From: Mycolicibacterium hodleri
GTDB taxonomy: Bacteria; Actinomycetota; Actinomycetes; Mycobacteriales; Mycobacteriaceae
Reading direction: 5' to 3'
DNA: 64,000 nt
NCBI RefSeq assembly: GCF_025822245.1
Contig: NZ_JACKTL010000019.1
Coordinates: 62,001 to 126,000 of the forward strand
The translations under genes were made by a program, and so were the position numbers. Below, piece after piece: positions 24,413 through 31,717 of this stretch. The notes under the pieces were generated by a model. It had not been told where the DNA came from, searched no databases, and saw only the letters and a list, made by a program, of their open reading frames with translations. Every line of letters starts with the position of its first letter. Position 1 is the first letter of the stretch.

Positions 24413-25777
24413 GTGACCCTCCCACCGCTCCGAACCGTTCTCTACCTGCGGGTATCTCTGGACCGAACAGGCGAACAGTTGGCGGTGGAGCGGCAACGGA
24501 AGGACGCGGAGCGAATCGCGAGCCAGCGAGGGTGGCACATCGTTGACACCTACACCGACAACTCGGTGAGCGCGGCGGGCAAGAAGGCGCGACCCGCGTT
24601 CACCAAGATGCTTGACGCCATCAAGCGCGGCCAGGTCCAAGCCGTCGTCGCCTGGTCGCTGGACAGGTTGGCCCGAAACGCACGGGACCGTCTGGCACTC
24701 GTTGAAGCCTGCCGAGACCACGGCGTGATTATCGCACTGGTCCAGGGCTCAGACATGGACCCGACGACCGCATCCGGTCGCCTCGTCATCGGCGTACTCG
24801 GTGAGGTCGCCGAGATGGAGATCGGCCTAAAGAGTGAGCGCCAGACCGCCGCTGCGGTCCAACGTTCGAACCTTGGCCGTCCTCCGCTCGGTGTGCGCCT
24901 GACCGGCTACACCCCTGGCGGCGAGACGATTGCCGAGGAAGCCGAGCTGGTGCGTCGAATCTTCACGTTGTTCCACGCGGGCGAATCGCTGCGATCCCTC
25001 ACGCGGCTACTGAACGAGGAGGGCGTCACCACCCGGAAGGGCCGTCCATGGAACTCCTCCAGCATCCGAGGAATCCTGACCAACCCGCGCTACGCAGGCC
25101 GCGCCATCTATCAAGGCGAAGCGACCGGTAAGCGAGGCAACTGGGAGCCATTCGTCTCCGGCGATGTGTTCGACCTGATCCAGGCCCGGCTGGCGGACCC
25201 GCGCCGCACAACCAACCGGGTGGGCACCGACCGCAAGCACCTCGGTTCGGGTCTATACCGCTGCGCGGTCTGCGAGATGCCCACGTCGTCATGGTCTCAA
25301 GGCCGGTACCGCTGCAAGGAAAAGCATGTGAATCGCTCACAGAGCCAGGTTGACCCCTACGTCCTCGACGTGGTGGCAGAACGCCTGCGCCAGAGCGACA
25401 TTGCGGACCTTCTGGCACCTGCCAGAGCTGATCTAGCTCCGCTCCTCGAAGTGGCAGGGCGGTTATCCGCGCGGCTGGAGCAGATTGAATCGGACTACGA
25501 CGCGGGACTGATCAACGGTGTGCGCTACGCATCCGCCAATGATCGAATACGCGCGGAACTAGCAGCAGTGCAACAGGAGATGGCCGACGCTGACTCCGGT
25601 TCGGCACTGGGATTACTCCTCGGAAGCAAAGACCCGGCCTCCGAGTTTCTGAACGCTGGCCTTATGACGCAGCGAGCAATCGTGGATGCGCTTGCGACAG
25701 TGCGGCTTCATCCCGGGACGCGCTACTCACGCGTGTTCGATCCCGACTCGGTTCAGGTTGACTGGCTGACGGACTGA
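24413..25777 (+). CDS. int: large serine recombinase (integrase)
   Basis: A 454-residue large serine integrase. The catalytic serine is S15 in YLRVSLD within the resolvase domain (about 1-150, with AWSLDRLARNARDRL and LIGVLGEVAEMEI). Next is the recombinase domain (about 160-260: RRIFTLFHAGESLRSLTRLL, then ILTNPRYAGRA), a zinc ribbon with two Cys pairs (CAVCEM; the second is reduced to a Cys and His in YRCKEKH), a coiled-coil (LSARLEQIESDYDAG) and a short tail. It recombines short attP/attB sites directionally and needs a directionality factor to excise. GTG 24413 is chosen because it begins the family-like sequence. Length and domain order are those of the phiRv1/Bxb1 group. Confidence 0.93.
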   Translation: MTLPPLRTVLYLRVSLDRTGEQLAVERQRKDAERIASQRGWHIVDTYTDNSVSAAGKKARPAFTKMLDAIKRGQVQAVVAWSLDRLARNARDRLALVEACRDHGVIIALVQGSDMDPTTASGRLVIGVLGEVAEMEIGLKSERQTAAAVQRSNLGRPPLGVRLTGYTPGGETIAEEAELVRRIFTLFHAGESLRSLTRLLNEEGVTTRKGRPWNSSSIRGILTNPRYAGRAIYQGEATGKRGNWEPFVSGDVFDLIQARLADPRRTTNRVGTDRKHLGSGLYRCAVCEMPTSSWSQGRYRCKEKHVNRSQSQVDPYVLDVVAERLRQSDIADLLAPARADLAPLLEVAGRLSARLEQIESDYDAGLINGVRYASANDRIRAELAAVQQEMADADSGSALGLLLGSKDPASEFLNAGLMTQRAIVDALATVRLHPGTRYSRVFDPDSVQVDWLTD

Positions 25778-25976
25778 CGCCCCCCGTCAACAGCGCGACG
25801 AGCTTGGCCCGCTGCTCTCCAGTGATAGGTGGCGCTTTCGCGACCACTTCTCGGATGCACCGCGCCCGCTTCTCTTCGGGCGTCTCCGCAGGCGGTGCAG
25901 TCGGCAGTTGACGGCGTGACGCCCGCCGCGCAGGGGCCTTCGCCGCCTGCTGGTCTACACATTCCTTATCCGCCAC
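25662..25976 (-). CDS. small element protein of unknown function
   Basis: A 104-residue minus-strand frame from GTG 25976 whose 3' half overlaps the integrase end by 116 nt. The middle part (RARCIREVVAKAPPITGEQR, then AKLVALLTGG) has the charged, regular sequence of a real small protein, like the short proteins found opposite the integrase in other actinobacterial elements. The residues after LTGG lie over the integrase and may be poorly constrained. Function unknown. It is transcribed away from the operator-like repeats. Confidence 0.5.
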   Translation of the reverse strand: MADKECVDQQAAKAPARRASRRQLPTAPPAETPEEKRARCIREVVAKAPPITGEQRAKLVALLTGGVSPSASQPEPSRDRTRVSSASRDEAALSQAHPRLLAAS

Positions 25977-25994
25977 GCCTCACAGGAGATACCG

Positions 25995-26112
25995 TCCCTG
26001 TAATCCCAGGTAGCGTGTTTGCCGGAAAGCTCGCGAGCTTCCCTGTAATCCCTTCTTTGACTGGTCTACGCTGGTGAGGACCAGCGATGAATCCAGCGGA
26101 CTCCCTGGAATC
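25995..26112. promoter_or_regulatory. repeated operator-like motif in the element control region
   Basis: TCCCTGTAATCCC occurs at 25995-26007 and 26040-26052, 45 bp apart; a third, one-base-different shorter copy (TCCCTGGAATC) is at 26102-26112. The third copy lies 12 nt upstream of a TAAACT hexamer (26124-26129) that would be the -10 of the early gene at 26159. The region separates the minus-strand gene from the rightward early operon. It is the place expected for a repressor to bind; the repressor is not identified. Confidence 0.5.
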
Positions 26113-26158
26113 AGAGTTTGCTGTAAACTGGAGTGAGAGCCAACAGGAGGTGTGATCC

Positions 26159-26317
26159 ATGTCAGAGACCAGAGTCATCGATGGACGCACCTACACCGTG
26201 AAGCACCTTCCCGCTCAGCGGGGTTGGACGCGGAACGTCATTGCTCACAAAGGGGCACGCGGCGGTAGGCGTGCGATACATCGCACGGGGCGACCCGGGC
26301 CGATCAGGGTCGGTTAA
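26159..26317 (+). CDS. small basic element protein (52 aa)
   Basis: ATG 26159 follows a perfect AGGAGG tract by 8 nt, the strongest ribosome site in the element. The product is 52 residues, strongly basic (about 14 Arg/Lys), starting MSETRVIDGRTYTVKHL, with a middle AHKGARGGRRA and a TAA stop. It could bind nucleic acid, but no family is recognised. It is the first gene after the operator-like repeats and so is probably early expressed. Confidence 0.6.
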   Translation: MSETRVIDGRTYTVKHLPAQRGWTRNVIAHKGARGGRRAIHRTGRPGPIRVG

Positions 26318-26655
26318 GCGCAGAACATAGGCGGGCAGGCTCAGCGCCTCAACACTGAGCGTGGGGGTAACCGGGTGCCTATCGTCCCAGACCTAAGCAG
26401 CGTTGAGCTGTGAGCGACCCCTAGGCCGATCTTGCGAAAGATCAATCCCGTTGGGACGCATGTATGCCCAAGAGCGAACGGCGAAGCCCCACCGAACACC
26501 ATGACGATTGATCCCATCGTGAATGGGCTGGTGTTCAACGGAATTCGCATCCCCATCCCCGAGGAGAACGCGGGCATGGAGGCATAAGGGCAGAGGTGTT
26601 ATCCCCTCTCCCGAGCCCGTAGTACAGAAGCCACTCACCAGTAGGAGCAGACCCC
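26318..26655 (+). other. intergenic stretch of the element, no clear gene
   Basis: About 340 nt between the 52-aa gene and the excisionase-like gene. It contains a short hairpin (GCTCAG at 26339-26344 with CTGAGC at 26355-26360) and several overlapping minute frames of 12-28 codons, one of which is listed separately. Only an AGGAG tract (26643-26647) before the next gene is convincing. It may be an untranslated leader. Confidence 0.4.
26501..26587 (+). CDS. possible micro-ORF (28 aa)
   Basis: ATG 26501 to TAA 26587 encodes MTIDPIVNGLVFNGIRIPIP plus an acidic end. Its ATG overlaps the TGA of an even shorter frame starting at 26459. The sequence looks protein-like, but there is no good ribosome site and nothing else to support it. 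Confidence 0.25.
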   Translation: MTIDPIVNGLVFNGIRIPIPEENAGMEA

Positions 26656-26868
26656 GTGGCGCACACCGATGAACTTTTCACAATCGAGGAGGCCGCCTCG
26701 TATCTCGGTCTCGGCACGTCCCGGCTGTATCAGCTTCGGGGGGCGGGTGAAGGCCCGGTGAGCTGGCGGCTAGGCAAGCGCCTGGTCTACCCGCGAAGCG
26801 GACTGGACGCGTACCGGGCGGACCAGCGGCAGCGGACCATGCGCGGCCGTGGCGTGGTCACCGCGTGA
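26656..26868 (+). CDS. xis: excisionase / AlpA-like helix-turn-helix protein
   Basis: A 70-residue protein from GTG 26656, with AGGAG 8 nt upstream. FTIEEAASYLGLGTSRLYQL is the MerR/Xis-like helix-turn-helix, and GPVSWRLGKRLVYPRSGLDAY is the following wing typical of helix_turn_helix_17 excisionases. It probably acts as recombination directionality factor for the serine integrase, or as an activator of the element genes. Its TGA overlaps the next GTG (GTGA), starting a chain of coupled genes up to the HNH nuclease. Confidence 0.8.
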   Translation: MAHTDELFTIEEAASYLGLGTSRLYQLRGAGEGPVSWRLGKRLVYPRSGLDAYRADQRQRTMRGRGVVTA

Positions 26869-27074
26869 GCAACACCCACGAAGCCCAGACCGCACCGCTA
26901 GTGCGAGTAATGAAGGGACGCTGCACAATTCGATGCCCGTTTTGCGGCGGTCATCATAGTCACCCAAAGGCCAACATGGGCAGCAGCGCGACACTGGCCC
27001 CTTGCCACCAGCCCGACCGCGACGAGCTGCGCGTCTACGCCATACCCACCCACCTGGAGACGAGGACACCATGA
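26865..27074 (+). CDS. small zinc-ribbon-like protein
   Basis: A 69-residue protein; GTG 26865 overlaps the excisionase stop. A Cys-x3-Cys-x2-Cys cluster (RCTIRCPFC) is followed by GGHHSH and a further Cys in LAPCHQPDRDE, suggesting a zinc-binding knuckle. Such small proteins in phage early regions often bind nucleic acid, which is inference here. It is coupled downstream by an ATGA overlap. Confidence 0.6.
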   Translation: MSNTHEAQTAPLVRVMKGRCTIRCPFCGGHHSHPKANMGSSATLAPCHQPDRDELRVYAIPTHLETRTP

Positions 27075-27334
27075 CCGCTACCGACCAGGTACTCCGCATC
27101 GAGCTGGAGTTCAGCCGTGAGCAGACCGAAGCGCCCAGCTTCGTCGCCGTCGCCACCCGTGCCTTCACCCGCGAACTTGGCCTCTACGTAGACGTGCCCA
27201 CCGACGAACGTGACATCGTCCGTGAGAAGGAAATTGCCATCCTCTGGCTGCGCGACAAGATCACCGAACTCGAAGCCGAACTAGCAGACCGTGAACGCGC
27301 AATCAACGCGTCGTTCATCGAGTCACTGGGCTAG
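27071..27334 (+). CDS. small coiled-coil protein of unknown function (87 aa)
   Basis: ATG 27071 overlaps the previous stop. The N-terminal half is beta-like (DQVLRIELEFSREQ), the C-terminal half a charged helix (WLRDKITELEAELADRERA) likely to form a coiled coil. No family recognised. The TAG shares one base with the GTG of the next gene, so it is translationally coupled. It might replace a small terminase or be an assembly factor; nothing in the sequence shows that. Confidence 0.55.
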   Translation: MTATDQVLRIELEFSREQTEAPSFVAVATRAFTRELGLYVDVPTDERDIVREKEIAILWLRDKITELEAELADRERAINASFIESLG

Positions 27335-27792
27335 TGGCCGACGCACTCCGCGAGCGCATCACGGAAGCACCGTACGCGGACGCACCGCTGATCCTCTGGG
27401 AGGCTTGGCAATCCGGCCACATGACCGCCGACCACCTCGCCCGCTTGGCGTCATGGGTGTGGGGTAGAGCAGGAGCAGAGCGGCACACCGCCCTCACCCG
27501 CCCGCAGTGGCGCCAACTGTTCACCGCCGCAGGGTTCACCCGCAACGGCCAACCCGACACCGCACCACACGCACTGACCCTGTACCGGGGATCACCCGTG
27601 AAGTACCGCGCCAACTGGTCGTGGACCGAACGCGTAGACGTAGCTGAGGGTTACGCACACCAGCACGACGGCCAGGTGTGGACGCTCACCGCGCCGTCCT
27701 GCGCGATCCTGGCCTACCGCTACTCGCCCGTCCTGGACATCTCGGAGTACGTGGTCGACACCAAGGGTCTGGAGATCCGCGAGCACCAGTGA
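27334..27792 (+). CDS. possible ADP-ribosyltransferase-fold protein
   Basis: A 152-residue protein from GTG 27334. The N-terminal 70 residues are helical and Trp-rich (LILWEAWQSGHM, ARLASWVWGRAG). The C-terminal half has LTLYRGSPVKYRANWSW, then TERVDVAEGYAHQHDGQV and a final EYVVDTKGLEI. The order Arg (YRG), a W-[ST]-[TE] segment followed by an Ala-x-x-Tyr-Ala helix, and a late Glu before a strand is that of R-S-E class ADP-ribosyltransferases, where these residues bind NAD. The serine and ExE motif are not perfect, so activity is uncertain. It sits in the early operon between two unknown genes and the HNH nuclease. Confidence 0.4.
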   Translation: MADALRERITEAPYADAPLILWEAWQSGHMTADHLARLASWVWGRAGAERHTALTRPQWRQLFTAAGFTRNGQPDTAPHALTLYRGSPVKYRANWSWTERVDVAEGYAHQHDGQVWTLTAPSCAILAYRYSPVLDISEYVVDTKGLEIREHQ

Positions 27793-28175
27793 GCACACTC
27801 CAGCGACCATGCCTGACTTGCGGAACCCTGATCCCCAGCGGATCTCGGTGTCGCGACTGCAGGCCCAAGCGCACCACCACGGCAACCCGCCAGGAACGCC
27901 ACCGGCCAGCGGCATGGGACCGGCTGTCCAAGCGACTGCGCCAGCTCTCCCCGTTCTGCGAATGGTGTGGCACAACAACGGATCTCGTCTGTGACCACAT
28001 TATCCCGGTGAGTGAGGATCCGACGCTCGCACTGGAACCACTCAACTGCCGAGTGGTTTGCAGATCCGAGAACGCCAGCCGCAAAGCCAACTGCACCGAC
28101 GCCGAACGGCAGATGGTCCGCGACCGCATCGAAGCCCGTCGCCGCCAACGAGCCCTCAGGGCGACGCAGCGCTAG
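27789..28175 (+). CDS. HNH endonuclease
   Basis: A 128-residue protein; GTG 27789 overlaps the previous stop (GTGA). An N-terminal zinc knuckle (CLTCGTLIPSGSRCRDC) is followed by the HNH domain: FCEWCGTT, LVCDHIIPVSEDP with the catalytic His after Asp, and LNCRVVCRSENASRK, where the Asn and the next Cys complete the motif. HNH genes next to the terminase large subunit are part of the cos-type packaging machinery of many phages, and the same order is seen here. It ends the run of coupled early genes; a gap of about 200 nt without a gene follows. Confidence 0.88.
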   Translation: MSTLQRPCLTCGTLIPSGSRCRDCRPKRTTTATRQERHRPAAWDRLSKRLRQLSPFCEWCGTTTDLVCDHIIPVSEDPTLALEPLNCRVVCRSENASRKANCTDAERQMVRDRIEARRRQRALRATQR

Positions 28176-28374
28176 CAAACAAGACGCCCCGGTGTGATCT
28201 ATCCGAACGCACTGTTCACGTCCGTCAGCGTTGCGCACAGCCCCAGCCCCCGGCAACCAGGGGGATCGGGTCAAGGCGACCCGTCTCCGGACAGACCGGC
28301 AAAGCCTCGAGAGCTGAAATCGCACTTTGTGCAGCTCAACCCGCAAATCCTGTTTCCGACAGTTGGAGTACCTG

Positions 28375-29832
28375 ATGGCACGACCGAAGGTTGTGGACGA
28401 CAGTCCGCTGCCGTGGCGTCCGCCGAAGGGTCCGCGCTCCGAACAGTTCAGGTACTTCTGCCACCGATTCATCAAGGTCGGCAAGGGTGGCCAGAAGCTC
28501 ACGCCGCTGGTGCTGCGCGACTGGCAGATGGACATCGCCCGGGACATCCTCGACTCACCATCTCGTCTGGCGTGCTTGCTGATCGGGCGCGGAAATGGGA
28601 AGTCGTCCCTACTCGGGGCACTCGCCGCCTTCGACCTCTTTACCTACGGCGAGTCAGCGTCCATCGTGATCTGCGCGACCAACCAGGAGCAGGCCGGAAT
28701 CATCTTCGGCATCGCACGCCGGTACATCGAGCTGGCACCGGAGCTTGATTCACGCTGCCAGATCGCGAATGAGAAGATCTTCATTCCGCACACAAACTCC
28801 TCCATGGTGCGCCTTCCTGCCGACCCCAAATCACTTGAGGGTCTGGACTATTCGAGCTGCTATCTAGATGAGTGCGGCGTCGTGTCGCGGGACACCTACG
28901 AGGTGCTGCTACTGGCACAGGGCAAGCGCGAATCGTCCCGGTTGATCGCCGCAGGCACCCCGCCGACGAACCCGCAGGACTCGGTGTTGACCGACCTGAG
29001 GAACCTGCACCGCGAGCTAGGCGACGACGCCGTGGTGTTCCGTGCCTTCAGCGCTGACGACTTTCAGCATCACCCCGCCACGTGCATGCATTGTGCCCAG
29101 CTCGCGAACCCGGCGCTCGGGGACTTCCTGCACGCCGACGCCCTGAAGCTCTCTCGGGGCACCCGCGAGAACACCTACCGGCGTCAGCGGCTGTGCCAGT
29201 TCGTTGAGGACAATGAGTCTCCCTTCGTCGATGCCGAGACCTGGGACGCGTTGAGCACCGGCCAGGCCATCCCCGCAGGCACCGAAGTGGTGCTCTCAGT
29301 GGACGCCAGCCTCAAGGACGACAGCACCGCAATCGTGCTGGGCACCGTGGAGGCCAAGCCCCACTTCGACAAGCTCGCGGTCTGGGAGAAGCCCGCCGAC
29401 GGTGACGGGTGGCGCGTCGACATCTTGGCCGTGGAGGACGCGATCCGGCAGGCGTCACGCCGGTGGAAGATCCGCGAGGTTGTCTACGATCCGGCCTACT
29501 TCACCCGCTCTGCACAGGTACTCGCCGCCGAGGGATTGCCGATGGTGGAGTTCAGCCAGAACGCGTCACGGCAGACACCCGCGACGAACGATCTGCACAG
29601 CGCCGCCATCAACGGTCTGATGAGCCATTCCGGCGATCCAGATTTGCGCCGCCACGTACTGGCCGCGACCGTGCGCGAGTCCGACAAGGGCATTCGTATT
29701 GCCAAGGTGTCGCGTTCGAAGAACGCCCCGAAGGTGGACCTGGCTGCGGCCCTCGTCTTTTGCCACTCGCGTTGTTCCTGGCTGGCCAGCCGACCCAAGA
29801 AGCGCCGCCACCGAGTCATAGGAAGCCGATGA
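28375..29832 (+). CDS. terL: phage terminase large subunit
   Basis: A 485-residue packaging motor from ATG 28375, with GGAG 8 nt upstream. Residues 1-230 are the ATPase: Walker A GRGNGKS (71-77), Walker B YLDE (163-166) and the coupling motif AAGTPPTN (192-199). Residues about 300-470 are the RNase H-like nuclease, with acidic residues in LSVDASLKDD (D310) and VVYDPAYF. It cuts and pumps DNA into the procapsid. No small-terminase gene is recognisable upstream; the HNH protein and the small unknown proteins are the only candidates to assist cutting. The ATG of the portal gene overlaps its TGA. Confidence 0.92.
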   Translation: MARPKVVDDSPLPWRPPKGPRSEQFRYFCHRFIKVGKGGQKLTPLVLRDWQMDIARDILDSPSRLACLLIGRGNGKSSLLGALAAFDLFTYGESASIVICATNQEQAGIIFGIARRYIELAPELDSRCQIANEKIFIPHTNSSMVRLPADPKSLEGLDYSSCYLDECGVVSRDTYEVLLLAQGKRESSRLIAAGTPPTNPQDSVLTDLRNLHRELGDDAVVFRAFSADDFQHHPATCMHCAQLANPALGDFLHADALKLSRGTRENTYRRQRLCQFVEDNESPFVDAETWDALSTGQAIPAGTEVVLSVDASLKDDSTAIVLGTVEAKPHFDKLAVWEKPADGDGWRVDILAVEDAIRQASRRWKIREVVYDPAYFTRSAQVLAAEGLPMVEFSQNASRQTPATNDLHSAAINGLMSHSGDPDLRRHVLAATVRESDKGIRIAKVSRSKNAPKVDLAAALVFCHSRCSWLASRPKKRRHRVIGSR

Positions 29833-31154
29833 ACTCCCCACTGCTGAACGACCTCCTCGACGCGTTGAACGCGCCCCAGGCCCGGCTTGCCGAACTGCAC
29901 CGCTACGCGACGGGCACGCAGCGGCAGGCATTCCTGTCCGAGGAGAGCCGCAAGGCCCTCGACAGCCAGCTCTACCGGCTCGCGGTGAATATCCCAGCGC
30001 TGTCAGTCTCCAGCCTGTGCGAGCGGCTTCGCATTCATGGCTACAGCGACCCGCGAGCAACGGAACTGTTCACCCGCACCGACCTCGATCAGCTTGCAAC
30101 ACAGGCAATGTCGGACGCCTTGACCTACGGCACCGGCTACGTCCTGGTTTGGGCGAAGAACGGCAAGCTCGTTGCGTCGGTGGAAGACCCGAGCCAGTGC
30201 GCCGTCCTCAAGGATCCTGCTGACAGGTCCGTCCTGGCGGGCATCAAGCGCTATCAGACCGCCTCGACCACCGAGGTCTACATCTACCTAGCCGATGAGG
30301 TGCAGCACTGGTCAGCGCCCACCAAGGGCGGGGTCACTTACGCACTGGTGGAGACGATCCCCAATCCGACCGGAATGGTCCCGCTCATCCCCATCGACAA
30401 CGGGCGCTCTGAACTCGATGACCTTCGGGGGCCGGTGGATGCGCTGAACAAGGTCATCCTCTGCATGCTCGTCGGCGTCCACCGGGCAGGCTTCGGACGC
30501 TCTTGGGTCACCGGCCTGGAGCTGACCGAGCGGCCCATCCTCGACGGGGCGGGCAACCCCCTCTATGACGACGAGGGCAACCCCTTGGTTGAGGTGGTCA
30601 GTCCCATCGATGACCTCTCGACGCTGCCCATGGCCATCGCGGAGGCACCGGATACCAAGTTCGGCAACTTCAACGAGCCGACGCTGGGCGGCTTCGAGAC
30701 CGCCGTGCGGGTTCTGGTCTCGCAGATCATGGCCGTCAGTGCGCTGCCGAGCCATTACCTCGGCATCCTCACCTCGCAGCCCACCTCGGCGGATGCGGTA
30801 CGCGCCTCCGAGGCCAGTCTTGTTGCGCGAGTCGAACAGCGGCAGTTGACTTTTGGACGCGCCTGGGAACAGGTCGGACGGCTGCTGCTGGCCATCGACA
30901 CCAACACCGACACCGCAGACATGCCGCTACGCGTCACCTGGGCACCGGCAGACACCCGCAGCGAAGCGCAGGTCAGCGACAGCGTTACCAAGCTCGTCCA
31001 GTCGGGCATCCTGCCCGTGAGCTACGCGCTGCGCCGACTGGGATATTCCGAGCGGGAGATCACCGACATTCTCGCCGCCCGAGAGTCCGAGATTGCCTCG
31101 GGCATGCGGGCCGACATCCAGCGGTACACCAACGCCACGATTCAGAACGGATAG
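29829..31154 (+). CDS. phage portal protein (SPP1 gp6-like)
   Basis: A 441-residue portal protein coupled to the terminase gene by an ATGA overlap. The regular helical N-terminus, the YGTGYVLVWAKNGK wing, the beta-strands with VVSPIDDLSTLP and the ALPSHYLGILTSQPTSADAVR crown/stem segment with SEASLVARVEQRQ match the SPP1 gp6/phage_prot_Gp6 group. Twelve copies would form the DNA entry ring of the head. Its full length and intact frame show that the head module is not decayed. Confidence 0.9.
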   Translation: MNSPLLNDLLDALNAPQARLAELHRYATGTQRQAFLSEESRKALDSQLYRLAVNIPALSVSSLCERLRIHGYSDPRATELFTRTDLDQLATQAMSDALTYGTGYVLVWAKNGKLVASVEDPSQCAVLKDPADRSVLAGIKRYQTASTTEVYIYLADEVQHWSAPTKGGVTYALVETIPNPTGMVPLIPIDNGRSELDDLRGPVDALNKVILCMLVGVHRAGFGRSWVTGLELTERPILDGAGNPLYDDEGNPLVEVVSPIDDLSTLPMAIAEAPDTKFGNFNEPTLGGFETAVRVLVSQIMAVSALPSHYLGILTSQPTSADAVRASEASLVARVEQRQLTFGRAWEQVGRLLLAIDTNTDTADMPLRVTWAPADTRSEAQVSDSVTKLVQSGILPVSYALRRLGYSEREITDILAARESEIASGMRADIQRYTNATIQNG

Positions 31155-31164
31155 GGACGACCCC

Positions 31165-31593
31165 ATGGCAGAGAACGACCCCCTAGATAGCCCGTCAGCA
31201 AACGAACAGGCCCCGTCAGGCGTGGACACACCGGAGGTTGATTCGGAAGTGGCAGAGGACGACACAGAGCCTCTCGTCAGGAAGCTGCGCGACGAGTCCG
31301 CAAAGTACCGAACCCGCGCCAAGGATGCCGAGGCACGCATCCACACCCTGAGCCGTGAGCTGTTCGCGCTCAAGGTGGCCGCGCTGGACAAGCTGGCCGA
31401 CGCGACAGACCTGGAGTACAACGCCGACTTCCTGGACGATCCCGACGCACTGGCCCTGGCCGTGGACGAACTCCTCGAAAAGCGCCCGCACTACGCGAAG
31501 CGCAACCGGCCCAACGGCGCTGTTGGACAGGGTGATCGGGGCGACAGCGTCGCAGCGCCCACGTTTGCCGCACTCCTCCAATCGCGCCGCTGA
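31165..31593 (+). CDS. probable capsid scaffolding protein
   Basis: A 142-residue acidic protein from ATG 31165, just after the portal gene. The N-terminal 40 residues are disordered and acidic, followed by a long charged helix (RDESAKYRTRAKDAEARIHT) and a C-terminal segment DSVAAPTFAALLQSRR. Position between portal and capsid genes, size and coiled-coil content are those of phage scaffolds. A separate scaffold would replace the delta domain of capsid proteins that need a protease, which fits the absence of a protease gene. It is separated from the capsid gene by a 124-nt leader. Confidence 0.7.
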   Translation: MAENDPLDSPSANEQAPSGVDTPEVDSEVAEDDTEPLVRKLRDESAKYRTRAKDAEARIHTLSRELFALKVAALDKLADATDLEYNADFLDDPDALALAVDELLEKRPHYAKRNRPNGAVGQGDRGDSVAAPTFAALLQSRR

Positions 31594-31717
31594 CTTACAC
31601 TTGAGGTAGCCGAATCGTCCTGGTGGCGCGTGCTACTCACCCCTGAGCCCGGCGCTCAAACCCCCGTTCGCCCTGGCGGCTGAACGTCAAACACTCACCA
31701 CCACATAAGGATTCATC

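Noticed and set aside
28194..28748. 184-codon plus-strand frame between HNH and terminase
   Set aside because: Runs over the start of terL in another frame and has random-like composition; the true terminase start is at 28375.
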